From Marisa cornuarietis (taxonomy: Eukaryota > Mollusca > Gastropoda > Architaenioglossa > Ampullariidae), in the NCBI GenBank assembly GCA_004794655.1, contig SMMW01000001.1, positions 16,342,501-16,406,500 on the forward strand: DNA of 64,000 nt. Direction: 5' to 3'. Both the position numbers and the translations under genes were made by a program. Shown piece by piece: positions 1 to 13,360 of this stretch. The notes beneath the pieces are model-generated. The model was not told the DNA's origin, did no database searches, and worked only from the letters and a program-made list of their open reading frames with translations. How positions within the stretch are numbered: position 1 is the stretch's first letter; the number at the start of each line of letters is the position of its first letter.

Positions 1-2168
1 GCGTACTCTTCCCAAATTACTTTTATCCGAAAAATATTACAGTGATACTGGCGGCTCCCGATATCATGTTTTCAGACTTCTTTGGGCCTCACCCGCAAGT
101 CACGTGACATTAGTGTTCCCAGGGATCAACAGTAACGGCGGTCACAATCGAGCTCAGAGCGTCTCGCTTGCTTTCGCCCCCAAGAACACGGCGACAAGAT
201 CGCCAAACTTCATTTCGTGCTTCGGCGATCGCCTGTTTGTCTTTCCAAATAGAACGGCAGTACAATCAGCACGCATTCACGAGTTTTGCATTTTTGCCCC
301 ACCACACGAAATAACTCTCCTGCAGTTTTTTTTCCCCTTCCTTCGCCGACCGAGGTCAACAAAACGATCAGCAGCCCGTCCTCACTCTTAACACCGCACA
401 AGCATTTCCCGCCAGGGACGCGTTTTACGAGGCATCTTCCGTGGACGGAGGACGGGAGAGAACAGTTAAACGCTGCTGGGCAACGACAGCCTCCTGCTTC
501 TTCTTCTTCATTGTAAATGTAAAGAAGACATTATCGTGATTTATCAATCTTTAGTGCACCGGCAGACATCCGTCGAACTAGAAAAGGAAGAATTTGTCAG
601 GGTGGACACTCGAAGGCAAACAGAGAATGTCAAAACTATAAGGGTCATTCCTACATCATTGGAACGACAAACATTAAGAATACAATAATAAAAAATGACT
701 TACTTCTCCAAAAATAGTCTACGTGCATAAAAGCATTGATTTCACAACGCAGAGAGCTATCGGGAAAATGCATGTATCCAAGAGCAGATGTGATCAGATG
801 CATGACTGTTCGATGTCAGAATGTCGCAGTGTGTCTTGAGATGCGGGGCTGGATGTTTTCGGATGCTAGTAGCAGATGGGATCAGATGCGGGGACTGTTC
901 ACAGAGTCTGTCGCAGTCACCAAGTGCGTGCCAGTGTAATCTAGTGTGTCCGCGAAGCAGACCCTTTCTCTTGACCTCCAGTTATTTTTGCCTCCGAAAG
1001 GATCTCCTGGAGCTTATTGCCTTAAGCAGACGATAAAGAGCAAGGTAAACCCATTAAAGTGCAAAATACGACTTGATGGTCAATAGGAGTTCCAATTTTA
1101 TTTTCGACTGCTTTCTTTAAGTTATTCACGGAGGTTTGATGAAAAATGTCTTAAATTTAATCACATCGAAAGGCCGTTCTTTTCTCTCTAGTGTAGAGGA
1201 CACAGCAGCTTGTACAGTTTTTGTTGGGTTTTTTTTCGAAACAATACGCAGTCACAACAAAAGATTCAGAGACTGGCATCAGCCTAAAATCCATGTTAAG
1301 ATCATACTTGCTACTGTCGTCAGCACAGCTGGAACGAAACATATCACTAAATATTTATAATTAAGTACGTGAGATACACTGGTAGCTGTTACCAATATAA
1401 ATTAACTACTTGATGTACTTATACATTTTAATGGGAAGCAGCATTTGAGCTGGTTTCACAACACAGTGATGCCGTTACGGTGCCAGTCCGACAGAATGAG
1501 AGTTGTTTGTAGGCTACTACCCTTGGGTGGTAGTTATGAAGCGAGAGTAAGTCGTTGCCCTGGAGCAAAATGGGGAACTGAAGGAGAAGCGACTTGTTTC
1601 CAAAATTATAGAGCGATGTCCAGACCCTGTTTTACTCCTGGAACCGTAGTTGTAATGTGGTGGCAAAGGTACCCTGGGGTAAAGAAACATGAAGCAGTGA
1701 CCGAGGGGGCCTAGACACCGCTTTATCAATTCGGAAACAAGACGCTTTTCCCTGAGTTCCCTATTTTGCCCTGGGAAAAAGACTTCCTGTCGCTCCATAA
1801 CTACGGCCCCAGGAGTATATATGTATATATACTGAGAACAATATAAAAATTCATATGTGGGTAATATTTTCACGCTTGTGAAGTAGTGGCTTTTAGTCCT
1901 AGAATTTCGCGAAACACCAGTTGTGGGAAGGGTTCGTGAAAAAAAACGGAAGAAAAATAAGCCAGTTTTTTCCCTCCACAAAAAGCTCTCTTGTATTTTT
2001 TTCTTGCGTGACTGGCCCACCGCTGTGTCATCACAAAAAAGGAAGATATCATACTGGTTACATGAATATTCTGACATTTTATTTAAGACAAAGAAACCTT
2101 TAAAAATTAACTGTTTTTCTACTGGAAACTTCATATCCGAAAGATAACAACAACTGTACCCCACCATC

Positions 2169-2275
<107 letters not shown>

Positions 2276-2515
2276 GAAGACGGAGACAGCGAAATACTTT
2301 AGCAGAGTGGAGTGACAAATAAATGTTGTGCTGGTAAATTTTTTTCCTCGTACACACCATTTATAATAAGAGGAAATAAATGAGAAGGGGTTATTGCTTT
2401 TCTCTGAACTTGCCACACTAGTCGCCAGCGAGCATCACACAACGGCAACCGAGCAACAGGTGGCGGTGACACGCTGGCCGGCCACAGAGCCTGACAGCTG
2501 GCAGGGCGGGGGGGG

Positions 2516-2552
2516 GAGGGAGAGAGAGAGAGTGTGTGTGTGTGTGTGTGTA
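2516..2552. repeat. (GA)n(GT)n microsatellite
   Basis: A G-rich run passes into GA and then GT dinucleotide repeats. Confidence 0.9.
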
Positions 2553-4115
2553 CGCCAGAGGATGCTCGTGCATACATACCTGGCGCATTCTCGCAGGCAG
2601 CCAGGCACGGCTCTCAACCGTGTAATGAAAGAGGTGAGCAGAAGTAGTCTGTTAAGTGGAAGATAATTTTTCAACGTGTCAAGGTAAGAACCATATTTCT
2701 CTCTCTCTCTCTCTCACACGGGTACCTAACAGTGACATGAAAAGCAGGCTGGAGAAGCGTTTGATCGTGTCTTGAGGGATTAAGAGGGATGGGGAGTTCG
2801 CTTAAGATCATAGGCAAAAGAGTACGCATGCGCACACGCAAAAACATGGATACTCAAGCCTGGGATGCTTTACCATTTTCTTGTACTCTGACATTACAGT
2901 ATCAAGGAGTTCTTTATGAACTACCGCCTCTGTCGCGTTGTTTTCTTGGCATTTCCTTAGCTGGTGCGAACTACAGTCTGACTATCTGCACTCAAGTGAC
3001 CATAGACTGTGATCCTCTTGGTTTGGGTTCCAGGGCACAGCCTCAGACAATGATTTGATAAACATGGCTTTTTTGCCTTATTTTTTATGTCTTTTTAAAA
3101 GGGTGTTCAACGTGCTTGGTTATGCATGTCAGAAACATCTGTGACCACGTGCATAAGCAAGGGTATAATGTGTTTGAAGCCTCTGGACTACTTTCACATT
3201 TTTTTTTTTTGTAATGGAAAGATCGCGGGTATGTTTGAAATGTGCCGTATGATTATGCACTGGTCTGGTGCCGCTTGGTCTAAGCCCACATCTGTTTCTG
3301 CTTTTTAGAAATTACATACTAAATGGTCTCACATACTAAAAAGTTGACAAAGCAAAGCGCCCTCCTGCGGGGATTTTAATAGGAACTTCTCCCACACGCT
3401 GCTCTTGCAGCCAGTGCCTGTTTGATGCAAATACATACATCCTTGCATCAAGAGCGGCGGATGTGTGACAGATGTAGCTAATGGCAGAAATAGAAGAAAT
3501 ATCAGCCTGCGCACTGCTTCTGCATTGCTTTGCTGATCACAATATGGCAATCTCCAAATCACTCTGAATTTTTTCATTCCTTTATTCGGCACGATCTCTC
3601 TAGCTCTTTCTCCTTCTCTTCCTCTCTCTCTCTCTTTGAAGAGAAACATTATACATTATTTTCAGTAATTTCCGTTTTTCACTTCAAATTTCTTTTTTTT
3701 GAGAGAGAGATATATATCCCATTGTCCCTCGTTCAACCAGTCAAGCATGTTTTTGTTAATATTACTTTCATATTGTCCAAGCGACACTACATTATTAAAC
3801 GAAGACCTTGCAAATTGGACCTCACTTGTCTAGCTGCCTGTGACAAACAGCTGTAAAAAAATGCGATTGACACAGGTGGGCCAGGTGTGATTGGATTTTT
3901 GTTACAAAGCGTTTAATAAAAACATTTCGAGTGACTACAAGTGAATAGAGCCAAGTGAGGTAGTGCTTGAATGTCAATAAAGAGAGAACAAATTAACCAG
4001 CGACCAGCTCTGTGTCGTGTAAAAAGAACAAGGTATTGTTCAAAGACCGACAGTAGTGTGATTATATCGTATTAATTATCCTTTACTCGACAATTTCATA
4101 TCACAGTAGCAACCA

Positions 4116-4117
<2 letters not shown>

Positions 4118-4163
<46 letters not shown>

Positions 4164-4171
4164 AGGGAGTG

Positions 4172-4223
<52 letters not shown>

Positions 4224-4231
4224 AGGGAGTG
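4118..4231. repeat. Duplicated (GATT)n block with a TGTAGGGAGTGT end
   Basis: Two arrays of about ten GATT tetramers are each closed by the same 12-base sequence TGTAGGGAGTGT. The second array begins right after the first closing motif, so the array plus its terminator was duplicated as a unit. Minus-strand frames read Ile-Asn-Gln-Ser repeats and are not genes. Confidence 0.95.
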
Positions 4232-4750
4232 TATACTTGTACGTGCGTGTGCATGATTGTTCATGTGTTTGTGCTTGTATGTAATTTTGTGTGTGCGTGC
4301 GTGCGTTCACCAGTTTTTTGTCCATCATTGTGCGCGCGTGCAAAAGTTATTAACACCGAGACAGACCGAGAAATGAAACCAAAGAAAAAACCACCAAGTA
4401 TCATAACGACCCTATACCGAACTGAGTTATCTTTGCGCGGAAGTCTGTAATAATCTCTTAACCTTTCCCCAACAAGATGGTCCAACATTCGTGGAAAATT
4501 CGCCTGTTCACTGGGGAAATCACGTTTTCCTGGCAAGGAAGTGGCGGTCGATGACAAAACTGCAGAAAATCCCACTTCAGTGAAAACTACACACCACTGA
4601 CTGCGACAGGAGATTGTGGCGGAGATAGAAAAATCAACTGGTTGTTAATTTGTCTTTGGGAGATTTCACGAATCATTGATTGCCAGGGCTGATTATCGGC
4701 TCCGTTCATTTTGTTGTTAGTGCATGTCCAGGGAGGTTAGGGTTTATTCG

Positions 4751-4754
<4 letters not shown>

Positions 4755-4832
<78 letters not shown>
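4755..4832. repeat. (GT)n microsatellite
   Basis: An uninterrupted run of nearly 40 GT units. Confidence 0.97.
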
Positions 4833-4834
<2 letters not shown>

Positions 4835-5764
4835 ACTCCCGATTGCTGGATTTGGGAAAAGTTCATTCAGTTTTCCGCAGTTTCTTCTTTCTCTAAGAAA
4901 GACTCATTGCAGCGCTGCGATAAGATAACGTGCACACTTACATACAGGAAGAGAAAGATCTGACTTTATTATGACAATCTCATTCTGGAAGAACGGACTT
5001 ATTTCCTGGATAATAAGACCGAGGTACTCAACAGCGCAGAAAGTGTACTTTAAGAAGGGCGCATGCGCGGTTCTAGTCGGGATCTAATCAGCCTCAGCAC
5101 GTGTTAACCCCTGGCAGAATTCTCAGGGAAACATCGAACAAACCCAGCGAGAGCTTAGAAAATTAATTTAAGAAATCAGTAATTAGAGAATATTAACGGA
5201 TGAGGATTCACATCAAGAAGATCCGTGGCTTTTATTTAGTTTGGGGTGAGGAGGAGAGGTGCTTTCAATGTCATCTTTTGCTGCTCTCTCTGAAAGATAA
5301 TAAAAATGTTTACGTTGAAATTTTAATCTTTGAAGTTCTTACTCTTTGCTCTGCTGATACAGACAGCCTTGAGAGTCTGAAAAAAAGTATAACAAAAAAA
5401 CCAAAGAGTCGGAATGAAGTTTTTCTGGCGATGCACTTGGCTTTTGCCTTAATGTGTTGATTTCCCAGATGCAATGAAATATTTTGTTAAAAAAATGTTT
5501 TAAAAATCCCAGATAACAGGAAACTGGTTTCGCTACACATCGCGAAATGCAGAACGAAAATTTTGGCTTCAACAGATTGCCAAAATGAATTAATAATATT
5601 ATTTACTCATTTATTTCATCATTCTTTGCATTTCGTTCGGTTTATTGCTGTAACCGTACTGTTCGTTAGAAGATGGGGGAAATGCTGCGGTTGACAAGGC
5701 TTCCTACAGAGGTCTTCCTTGAGCGGCAGTAAGCAAGTCATGCATGGCTGATCATCTCACCCCC

Positions 5765-7180
5765 TTAATGCTTGCCAGCCATTTCTTCTTCTGTGCACAT
5801 CGGCTCGGGTTTTGGTCTAGGGTACCATCAAGAACAGTCTCAGATGGAGAGCTGTCCTGGAAAATCCGACAATATCATTATACAGATGAACAACCCTAGT
5901 CCGTACATATTTGTTGCCTTTGAGTTCCCGGAGCAATGTCGCCAGGTACTTGGTCTCGAATGCATGGATACTTATTCTGTATCAGCAGGGCGTAAACTTA
6001 GGGACTTGTACAGTGTGTATTAGGTAGCAAACCTGATAGTATTGCTGCATCAAGTCCTGCTCAGCCTGGTCGATGCTGCTGTTGGTGTTAAAACCTAATC
6101 CGGAGTTTTGCAGAGCATCTGTCTTCTTTGGGCAGAACGACTCCGGGATACGCAAAGCTGTTGGCTTAAATTATTTTAAGCCTCACTTGGATGGTTAATC
6201 AGACTGATGGTTCTGTTGTTTTAGTACTGGTTGGGTTATCTTTCTTGCAAAGTGGTCTGAGGTAATGATGGAATCTATTCTTTGCGCAATTCTTCAAGTT
6301 CCCAGACTTTCTTGTACAGAGTAGTGGAGACCTTTGTTGTTTTTACTAACCCAGAAGCTCAGCAGGGACGTTATCAGGGTCACCCCCATTCAGATTATTC
6401 ACCGGTGTCTAGATTTCTTCCCGCATGACTGGCAGGTTTGCAGGATCACGGGTTCTTGACTTGTTATCTTGGAGAAGCGGATGGCCGAGTGGTTAGAGCG
6501 CTGGCGTCCGGACCGAGAGCGCGCTGGTTCAATTCCCGGTAAGCGCAGCATACTTCCCCTAGTCGACCCAGCTGACGGGAATGGGTACCTGACTCCATAG
6601 AGGGTTGGGGAAGGTAAGGCAGCGAGGGAGAGGAGATTGGCACCACCCTCGTGTAAAAGCTGGCCCCGAGAAAAGTGGGGTCTCTAACACCTCACTCCCC
6701 AACGACCTGAAAAGGTTATGGGATGACCTTTACCTTTTACCTTATCTTGGAGGACGCTGATATCTGTCTTGTCAGGTCTTTTGAATATTCTATCCATTAA
6801 CAAAACTTTCTTTGAGAAAGTGCCCATTGCTATCTTGGACCACAGGGTCTGTTTTGACCTTTCTTGTTGAGGGTCTTCAGTATCTGATATCCTTTTCTGA
6901 AGTTACCTAGTGCCATTTCCTCTGCTATGCTGCAACATCACCCCTTGATCCAATTTTTCTCAGTTTCCCTTATCTTTCTTCCGATCACACTGTCCAGTAG
7001 CACTCTCTTCACTGCTCCCACTCTGGAGAGAGTCTATGGCCCGCGTTCGCCGTTAATCTGGATCTCAATACTGTATTTTCGCTGCCCATGCATCTTCTTT
7101 TATGTGGCTCGTACACTTGATCATGACCATCCCCTTTCCAAATGTCAGCTCACCAAAAAGAATAAACGATAAAGAACGGC
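5765..7180 (-). mobile_element. Decayed LINE (reverse transcriptase region), split by a SINE
   Basis: Read on the minus strand across several frames, the DNA either side of the SINE at 6475-6741 gives remnants typical of a non-LTR reverse transcriptase. Just upstream of the RT core are phrases like GYQILKTLNKKG. Then come a PDNVPAELL-like motif, LINHPSEA, and YTLYKSL-like and AFETKYL-like C-terminal fragments. Stops and frameshifts are frequent, so it is inactive. It appears related to the copies at 11590, 33010 and 47290. The clade cannot be fixed from these fragments and the edges are approximate. Confidence 0.65.
6475..6741 (+). mobile_element. tRNA-derived SINE with 11-bp target-site duplication
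   Basis: The head carries an RNA polymerase III A box (TGGCCGAGTGGTTAGAGCG) and B box (GGTTCAATTCCC) as in a class II (Leu/Ser-like) tRNA. A roughly 190-bp unrelated body and a pyrimidine-rich ACCTTT tail follow. It is flanked by a perfect 11-bp direct repeat, TTATCTTGGAG, at 6464-6474 and 6742-6752, which marks retrotransposition into the older minus-strand LINE. A free-standing tRNA gene is unlikely, because no acceptor stem closes directly after the T arm. A diverged copy lies near 42318. Confidence 0.9.
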
Positions 7181-8326
7181 CAATTTGGTCATGACGTAAA
7201 CATTTCCAACGAAAAGTAAATATTTACACAACCATGCAGATCTTAGCTAGTCGGGAGATTGCTCTCGTGAACGTTTAAGACGTTTCAAACCGGTTCCAAA
7301 GCAATAGACGCAGACCTGAAAGCTCGCTGGCCTTGAAAATGATGAACAGTTTAACAGTTCTTCAACAGCAACCTTCATCTTCTCTGAATATAAGAAAAAA
7401 AATGTCAGCATTTTGGAGCTTTCTACATGAGTCAGGAAGGATGGCTTTGTCGACCCGCTTTCTTACATCCAGAATTTCTCGGTTTTGCTTGTTTTCCTGC
7501 ATGGAGGGAGAGTAAAAACGATGCAAATTAATAGCATTACGCGTTAAGAGCGCTGTCTAAAAAATAAGTCTGTGCATGTCAGACTCCCTTGGGGAGTGAC
7601 AAGGCGCGACTAACAACATTACAGACCCTACAGTCTGCCAGCAACCCGATGGCAATGGCACCGCATAAGGACGATAACGAGCTTCTGATCGTGTATGAAA
7701 TAACCCTGAGCTAAAAGTAACATCAAGACACATTTTCATCCCTTTTACTTCTCCCGCATGACAAGCTTTCAGGGCATCCTATCCCAGACAAACTGCGGTT
7801 ATTATGAGAATGATGGAACGAGTTATTGCGCTTTTATTGGCAACCTCGCCGGGCTGGAAATACAGACTGACAGGAAATAGAGCAAGGCTGAACGGTGTGA
7901 ACAGCAAAGGTTATGCGCAGAAACTGAAGGTTTGCGACAAGAGCGGTTTGGCTGTATGCACCATTTATTATGAAACTAGATGAATCCGTGAAGCATAAAG
8001 GATCATGACAAGTCGAACGTCTTGAAAGTATGGATGTGTACTGCTTTCCTTCCTATGGCTTGTGGGCTCTTTATGGTATTTTTTAAAGGGATATTTTGTA
8101 GACTACCGGATGAGCATTAAAAAAAAGGGATTTGCATCTAGGTGATCTGTTCTTCGATTGGAACAGTGTTGTGGATAGGAGCATTTGCACCGTGGTTTAC
8201 AAGTTTGTTTTTTTTTTTTTTTTTTGATGAACCGAAGCAACTGCTGGCTACATATCTTTCATCATTTCATAGACAACATGTTTTCATGTTATGTTGCTTG
8301 CGTCCGCGAGAGCGCGCGCGCGTGTA

Positions 8327-8363
<37 letters not shown>

Positions 8364-9943
8364 TGTTCTTTGTAATGCATCATGAACGCGTCCATAGGGC
8401 ATAGATATGGCACTATATACGTTATTTTTATTATGTGGAGAAATCATTGAACACATCAAAACATTAACAGTCGAAAGCGATAACCACAAAATAAGTATCA
8501 TCCGAATCCATGAACGCAGTTCTTCCTTCTCTTTCTCTCTCACTAAATCACTCACACAGGCACACACTCATGTATCAGAAGCTGTGTGATCTAAACCACT
8601 GCCTTCGGATCTCCACAAACAAACAAACAAACAAACAAACAAAATGGTTGAGAGGAAATAAGAAAAAGGGAAGGGTGGTCCCTGAAATGGCAACAAATTA
8701 CTCCCCGTCCAAGGGCAACATTTGTCGACAGCCCTGCGCGTCTTTCGCGGAATAAAGTTCGACACCATGACAGGAAGGAAGCCTGCAATCCCCTGGCGAG
8801 GAAGCGAGTTCTGGTGGTTACAGGGCCCGCACACCGCCCTGCCCATCACGTGTCTCGAGATTTGGCCGAGCAAACACCGCCTACCTGCAGGTCCAGCCTT
8901 ACGATGCTTCCCAACAGCGGGAAGTTGAGGATTCCTGGCAGAAATTAATCTATTCATGGCTATAGCATCAAGAAAACAAATGCTCAGGCTGCTGGTCTTG
9001 TGTTAGTCCTATTGCAAGGTCTTTTATTCCTGAGGTTATATTTAAAAATGTTCAGGATATATGGATAACTTCACTACGCCTCATTAGATATCTTTATTCA
9101 TTTTCCCATCTTCTCTCTCCTTCCATCCATAGCCATCATTCTCTACAAAAGTCCCAACCCTAACATCAAGACAAGTTTGCTTTGACGTTTCTGGGGGATC
9201 AATTTTTGTGCCAGTTTTAGTAAGTCGTTGGTGTGATCATGAGGTCATAGGTCAACTACTTTCATTATTATTGGCTGTCTCCTGAAACTCTCATTTGCTG
9301 CGATTTTTAAGGATGCGAAAGATTAAAAAAAAACCTGTGATCTAAATAAGGCAGCCTTTTGTTTCCACTTTCATTCTCGGCTACAAAGTTTAAAAAAAAG
9401 ACACACAAGAAGCAACAAACTAAAGTGTGAAGTAAAAGACCCTAATGTGATTCTCTCGCACGAGAATTTTTGAACTGGAACTCTTTCCGTTCTCTCTTTA
9501 AACTTTCCTCATATTTTAGAGAGAGCCTGTTTTCTCAGTTAATTAAGTAGTTTTTGGTAAAGAGTGTGCCCGTAGCTTGAAACCGTAAAAACCAATGCAT
9601 GTTAGCATGTAATAAAGAGGGAAGTCTTAATTTGCCAGAAGAGGACGTGAGGTGAAAGAAATGGATGATAAGGCTGTCGGGACACTTCATGAGCAAAGAT
9701 AAAACATGAAACAAAGATAGCGTGAAATCGCGCATAGGACGATTCTCGTCTGCTTCCAGGGATCGAAATCTCGCGAGATAACGTGTTTCCTCACTGTGCC
9801 AGCATTAGAACTGTTCACAACAAAGATGTTTCGCGTCACAAGTTGCTAGTGTTTAGGTCTGTCACTTCAAATACCGAGCAGATAACAAGGAAACGTCCAT
9901 CTATCGCTTATTTTGTGGTTTTGTTTGTGCATTTTATTGTTTT

Positions 9944-9945
<2 letters not shown>

Positions 9946-10001
<56 letters not shown>
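9946..10001. repeat. (GT)n microsatellite
   Basis: About 27 uninterrupted GT units. Confidence 0.97.
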
Positions 10002-10743
10002 GCCTCTGTCTCTTCATCCCTTTCCTTGTTAGCTCTTCACCCTTCTGTATATAATCTTCTGTGCGCATACGGGAAAGTATGTGCGCAAATGCTAACTAAC
10101 GGGTCTTGATTAATGACTGTTAGTAGCTCGTTGAGTTCAGAGATCTGACAGTGTCAACTTCGAAAGGGAACACAGAAGGTTTCGTTATCCAAAATAATAA
10201 ATAATTCTTCGATTTCAAACTGAGTAATGCTAAACAACAATACACGCCTACCCTAAAACCTAAACAACTACAGTGGCGACACACGCCCGTCCTAAAACCG
10301 AGAAACTCAACGGCGACACACGCCTACAATACTCCAACCTACTCCTTCTCTCTCTATCTCAACGATCACACTAAACGTTACGCATGCGCTCTCTTGCTCG
10401 AACATTTGACCTCAAAGCTTGCGTCATTCATCCAGACTTGCGTCATTCACCGATGCTCACGTCATTCACACTTGCTCACGTGCTTGCTAGGCTGACCTAG
10501 ACCCACTAAACATTTCATTCGTAACAGAGTATTTAATAAATATGCAGCACGTGCGTGCGAGCGTTTGTGCGATTATGCTCTTTATGAATGGTGGAAACAT
10601 TTGTTGTGTGCGTGCGTGTGTGAACTGTGAAGTTGTCAGGACGCGTAAGAAAGATTACAAGCCTTTTAAGAACTTTTATCATATGATAAAAGACTGACCT
10701 ACAATGAAAGTGGGATTTTGTTCTTTTGGAGAAAAAATCCGTT

Positions 10744-10797
10744 CTCTCTCGGTTGCTCGCTCGCTCGCTCGCTCTCTGTATCTCTCTCTCTCTCTCG

Positions 10798-10834
<37 letters not shown>
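10744..10834. repeat. Compound (CTCG)n(CT)n(AC)n microsatellite
   Basis: GCTC tetramers pass into CT and then AC dinucleotide repeats. A further CT/CG-rich patch follows at 10861-10910. Confidence 0.93.
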
Positions 10835-11589
10835 CAATAAAAAAAATCGAAAATCGAAGTCTCTCTCGCGCGCACGCTCTCTCTGTCTCTCACGCACGTA
10901 CTCACACACAGCCTCTATTTTGTTTTTAAAAAGTCGGACATCTTAAGTCTTTGCCAGAGAAGAAGCTTGTCCAGAAGGAGAATGATAGAAAAAAGTTAGA
11001 TATGGCGTCTAAAATAAAATGGTGTGAAAATGGATGCTAGCCAAGAAAACGTTATGAACAAGGAACGAAACGGACACCAATTTCAAATTACTTTCCCTGG
11101 CCATTCATCAAGGTCCTCCCGGCGCGTGTCAGTTTCGAGGTCAGTGGCGTCGGTGACGTGTTTTGTGTCTCGTGCACCGCCGAGCAAAGGCTTTTAATTT
11201 CAGGGAAAGCCAGACGTGAACAAGAGCAAAATGAATCGCAAATGGAAATAACTGAAACCGGGGAAGACGTTTAAAATAAAGGTCTTTGTGGTCAGGATGA
11301 ATTCTACGGAAAACCAATTTTGGACGAAAGCTTCGAATAAAAGCCCCGGTATTTCAGCACGTGCATTGTAATCCTATAAATCACGTGGCAAAGTTTGAAT
11401 TAAGCACAGACGACAATGCACTGAATAAGCCGCGTAGATACTTTTTTTCTTCGTGCTTGACGAAGCTGTACACTCTTTGGTGTACACTGTATAAAAGGTT
11501 AAAGAGGCAAGCTAGTGACTTACTACACCATACCCCGTACCTTTTGACGCTGAAGACGTATTACAGATCTTCAGCCTTAAAATGATGCT

Positions 11590-12090
11590 CGAAGACTACT
11601 GGTAGAGTCAACAGCTCTTCCAACATGTCTTCATAGACTTCGAAAGGGTACTTATCAGATTATAACATGCAGCACTGCAAGCTGTCGACATCAGACTGGA
11701 TACAGCACCGAAGACTGATTTACAACAACGGCTGGAATTCGTAGACGCTGTCTACACTCCTCTAGTGTTTTCAAACTCTCTGTGAAAAGAATGTAGACTG
11801 ATATATAATGGAAGGACAGGAAAACTTAGACAGCACTGGCGGCAGGCCAATCAGATACTTGCTGTTAGCCGATAACATTGACGGCGTAGCTGGCAAAGAA
11901 CAACAGGTTGCAATAGACCACACCAGGACACGTCATCAGCATGATCTATTCATCAACGTAACGAAGATTAAACCGATGACCAGCAGCACCAGCGGTGTCA
12001 ACATAGACATCTCGGTTAAAGGCGACAGGTCAGAGAGCGTTGTAACCTCAAAGCTTCAACTGAGTAGGATCAGTAATCTCACATAATGAC
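11590..12090 (+). mobile_element. Decayed LINE fragment (RT catalytic region)
   Basis: The frame at 11808-12086 reads YLLLADNIDGVAGKEQQ, then KIKPMTSSTSGVNIDISVKG, then LQLSRIS. This follows the order of a non-LTR reverse transcriptase around its ADD box (here ADN, so the catalytic motif is degraded) and the following KTK-MT, nested G and K-YLGS segments. The DNA just upstream, in broken frames, holds further related codons such as LEKNVD. It is a dead fragment with approximate ends. Confidence 0.7.
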
Positions 12091-13218
12091 TCAAAGACAG
12101 ATATACCCTGTAGAAAAACACACGTTTGTATGAAAACAAACGATAACACCATCTCTCGATGTCCAAATTTGGGCTAACATGCTCTCAAGTCATCGCCATC
12201 TTCCTATTAGCATATCAGACTTGTAAAAGAGAATAGCAATTGTAGAGATAAAGTCCCGCTTCGTCGTATCTTTATTCCTCTACATCGATAGTCCGGGAGG
12301 AAGGAAGTACAAAAGTAAGTTATGCAAATGACTGGGCCCAGCAGACATCGTGGCTACAGTGACAAAGACGCATACGGACGATATGTGGGGAGTCTGGACA
12401 ATCCTGCAGTGACCAGCAAAGGAAGGCAATGGGGTGGGGGGGGGAGAACTAAAGATGTAATGGGAGGACAACATCCGAGCATGGAAGTACTTTGAAAGGC
12501 TCCCTTGTCGTTAATGCTTTGTTCGTGTATTTTCTCCACTAATATCAACATTTACTTTCTTTTACTCTTTACCAAAGATTTAGTTGAGAGCGACTGATAA
12601 AAACCAACATACTGACACCTTCCCTTGACCTGCGAATGAAACATTATGAAAATTTACTTAATACAACTCTGTGCTGTGTTTGATTTTTTGTTTTTTTGTT
12701 TTTGTTTTTGTTTTTTGTTTTTTTGTGGAGTGGGTTGAAATTGAGAAAGAACTCTTTCTCTCTCTCCCCTTGCTATCACCGGCGAAGACCAAGTAAACTT
12801 GTTTTGGGAGGCAGCTGGCTGGTAGCACTGGTTGCAAGACCTAGAATTAAGTTAATAAAGTCATTAAATTATGAGTCTGAGGGACTAGAACTCGAACTCT
12901 TTATTGGCATCTGGTCATTACTGCCAATATCACAAGGTTTCTTTACATTCGCACATACATATGCTTTCATTCACGTGAAGGCACAAACATTCATATATAT
13001 ATTTACACACACACACTTAAGCGTTACAATGTGGTTCTAAACTTATTACATAGGAGGACACGTTTCATATCCCAGCAGTCCTTGTAACCCTTCTTAAACT
13101 AAAATTCTGTAATAATAACCAAGCTAATTGCTTGATATTGTTTACACTTTTACATGTCAGAATTACAATAAGCAGTTTGTTTTCATTGTATGGTGAAACA
13201 TTTTGAAGGAACCTAGGG
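12091..13218. other. No recognisable gene
   Basis: Nothing coding is evident. There is a T-rich (TTTTTG)n-like tract near 12686-12725 and no other clear structure. Confidence 0.5.
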
Positions 13219-13360
13219 CAGTGGTGTAGGAACCGGGGGGGCAAGGGGGACAACTGCCCCCCCCCAATAAAATGCTGGGAAGGCAAGAATGTGAACGTCG
13301 TTCATTGTCAGCATGGAGCTTGCCCCCCCCCCCAAAGCCAAGCATCTTCCTACGCCACTG
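13219..13360. mobile_element. Short inverted-repeat element (MITE-like, hAT-style ends)
   Basis: The ends are CAGTGGTGTAGGAA on the left and its near-perfect inverse TTCCTACGCCACTG on the right, one mismatch in 14. Inside are G-tracts at the left and C-tracts at the right that extend the pairing potential. TAGGG flanks both sides (13214-13218 and 13361-13365) as a possible target-site duplication. The CAGTGGCGTAG-type terminus resembles hAT non-autonomous elements, but those normally make 8-bp duplications, so the superfamily is uncertain. Confidence 0.7.

Larger units (their letters stand above)
7181..11589. other. Gene-poor stretch with microsatellites
   Basis: I found no coding exon. It contains a poly-T run near 8210, (GT)n(GA)n at about 8322-8363, (AAAC)n at about 8617-8643, (GT)n at about 9946-10001, and a compound (CTCG)n(CT)n(AC)n tract at about 10744-10834. 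The rest is unassigned. Confidence 0.5.

Noticed and set aside
4076..4343. Ile-Asn-Gln-Ser repeat proteins on the minus strand
   Set aside because: They are translations of the (GATT)n microsatellite.
6475..6560. Functional tRNA-Leu/Ser gene
   Set aside because: A and B boxes are present, but no closing acceptor stem follows. The unit continues into a SINE body with a target-site duplication.
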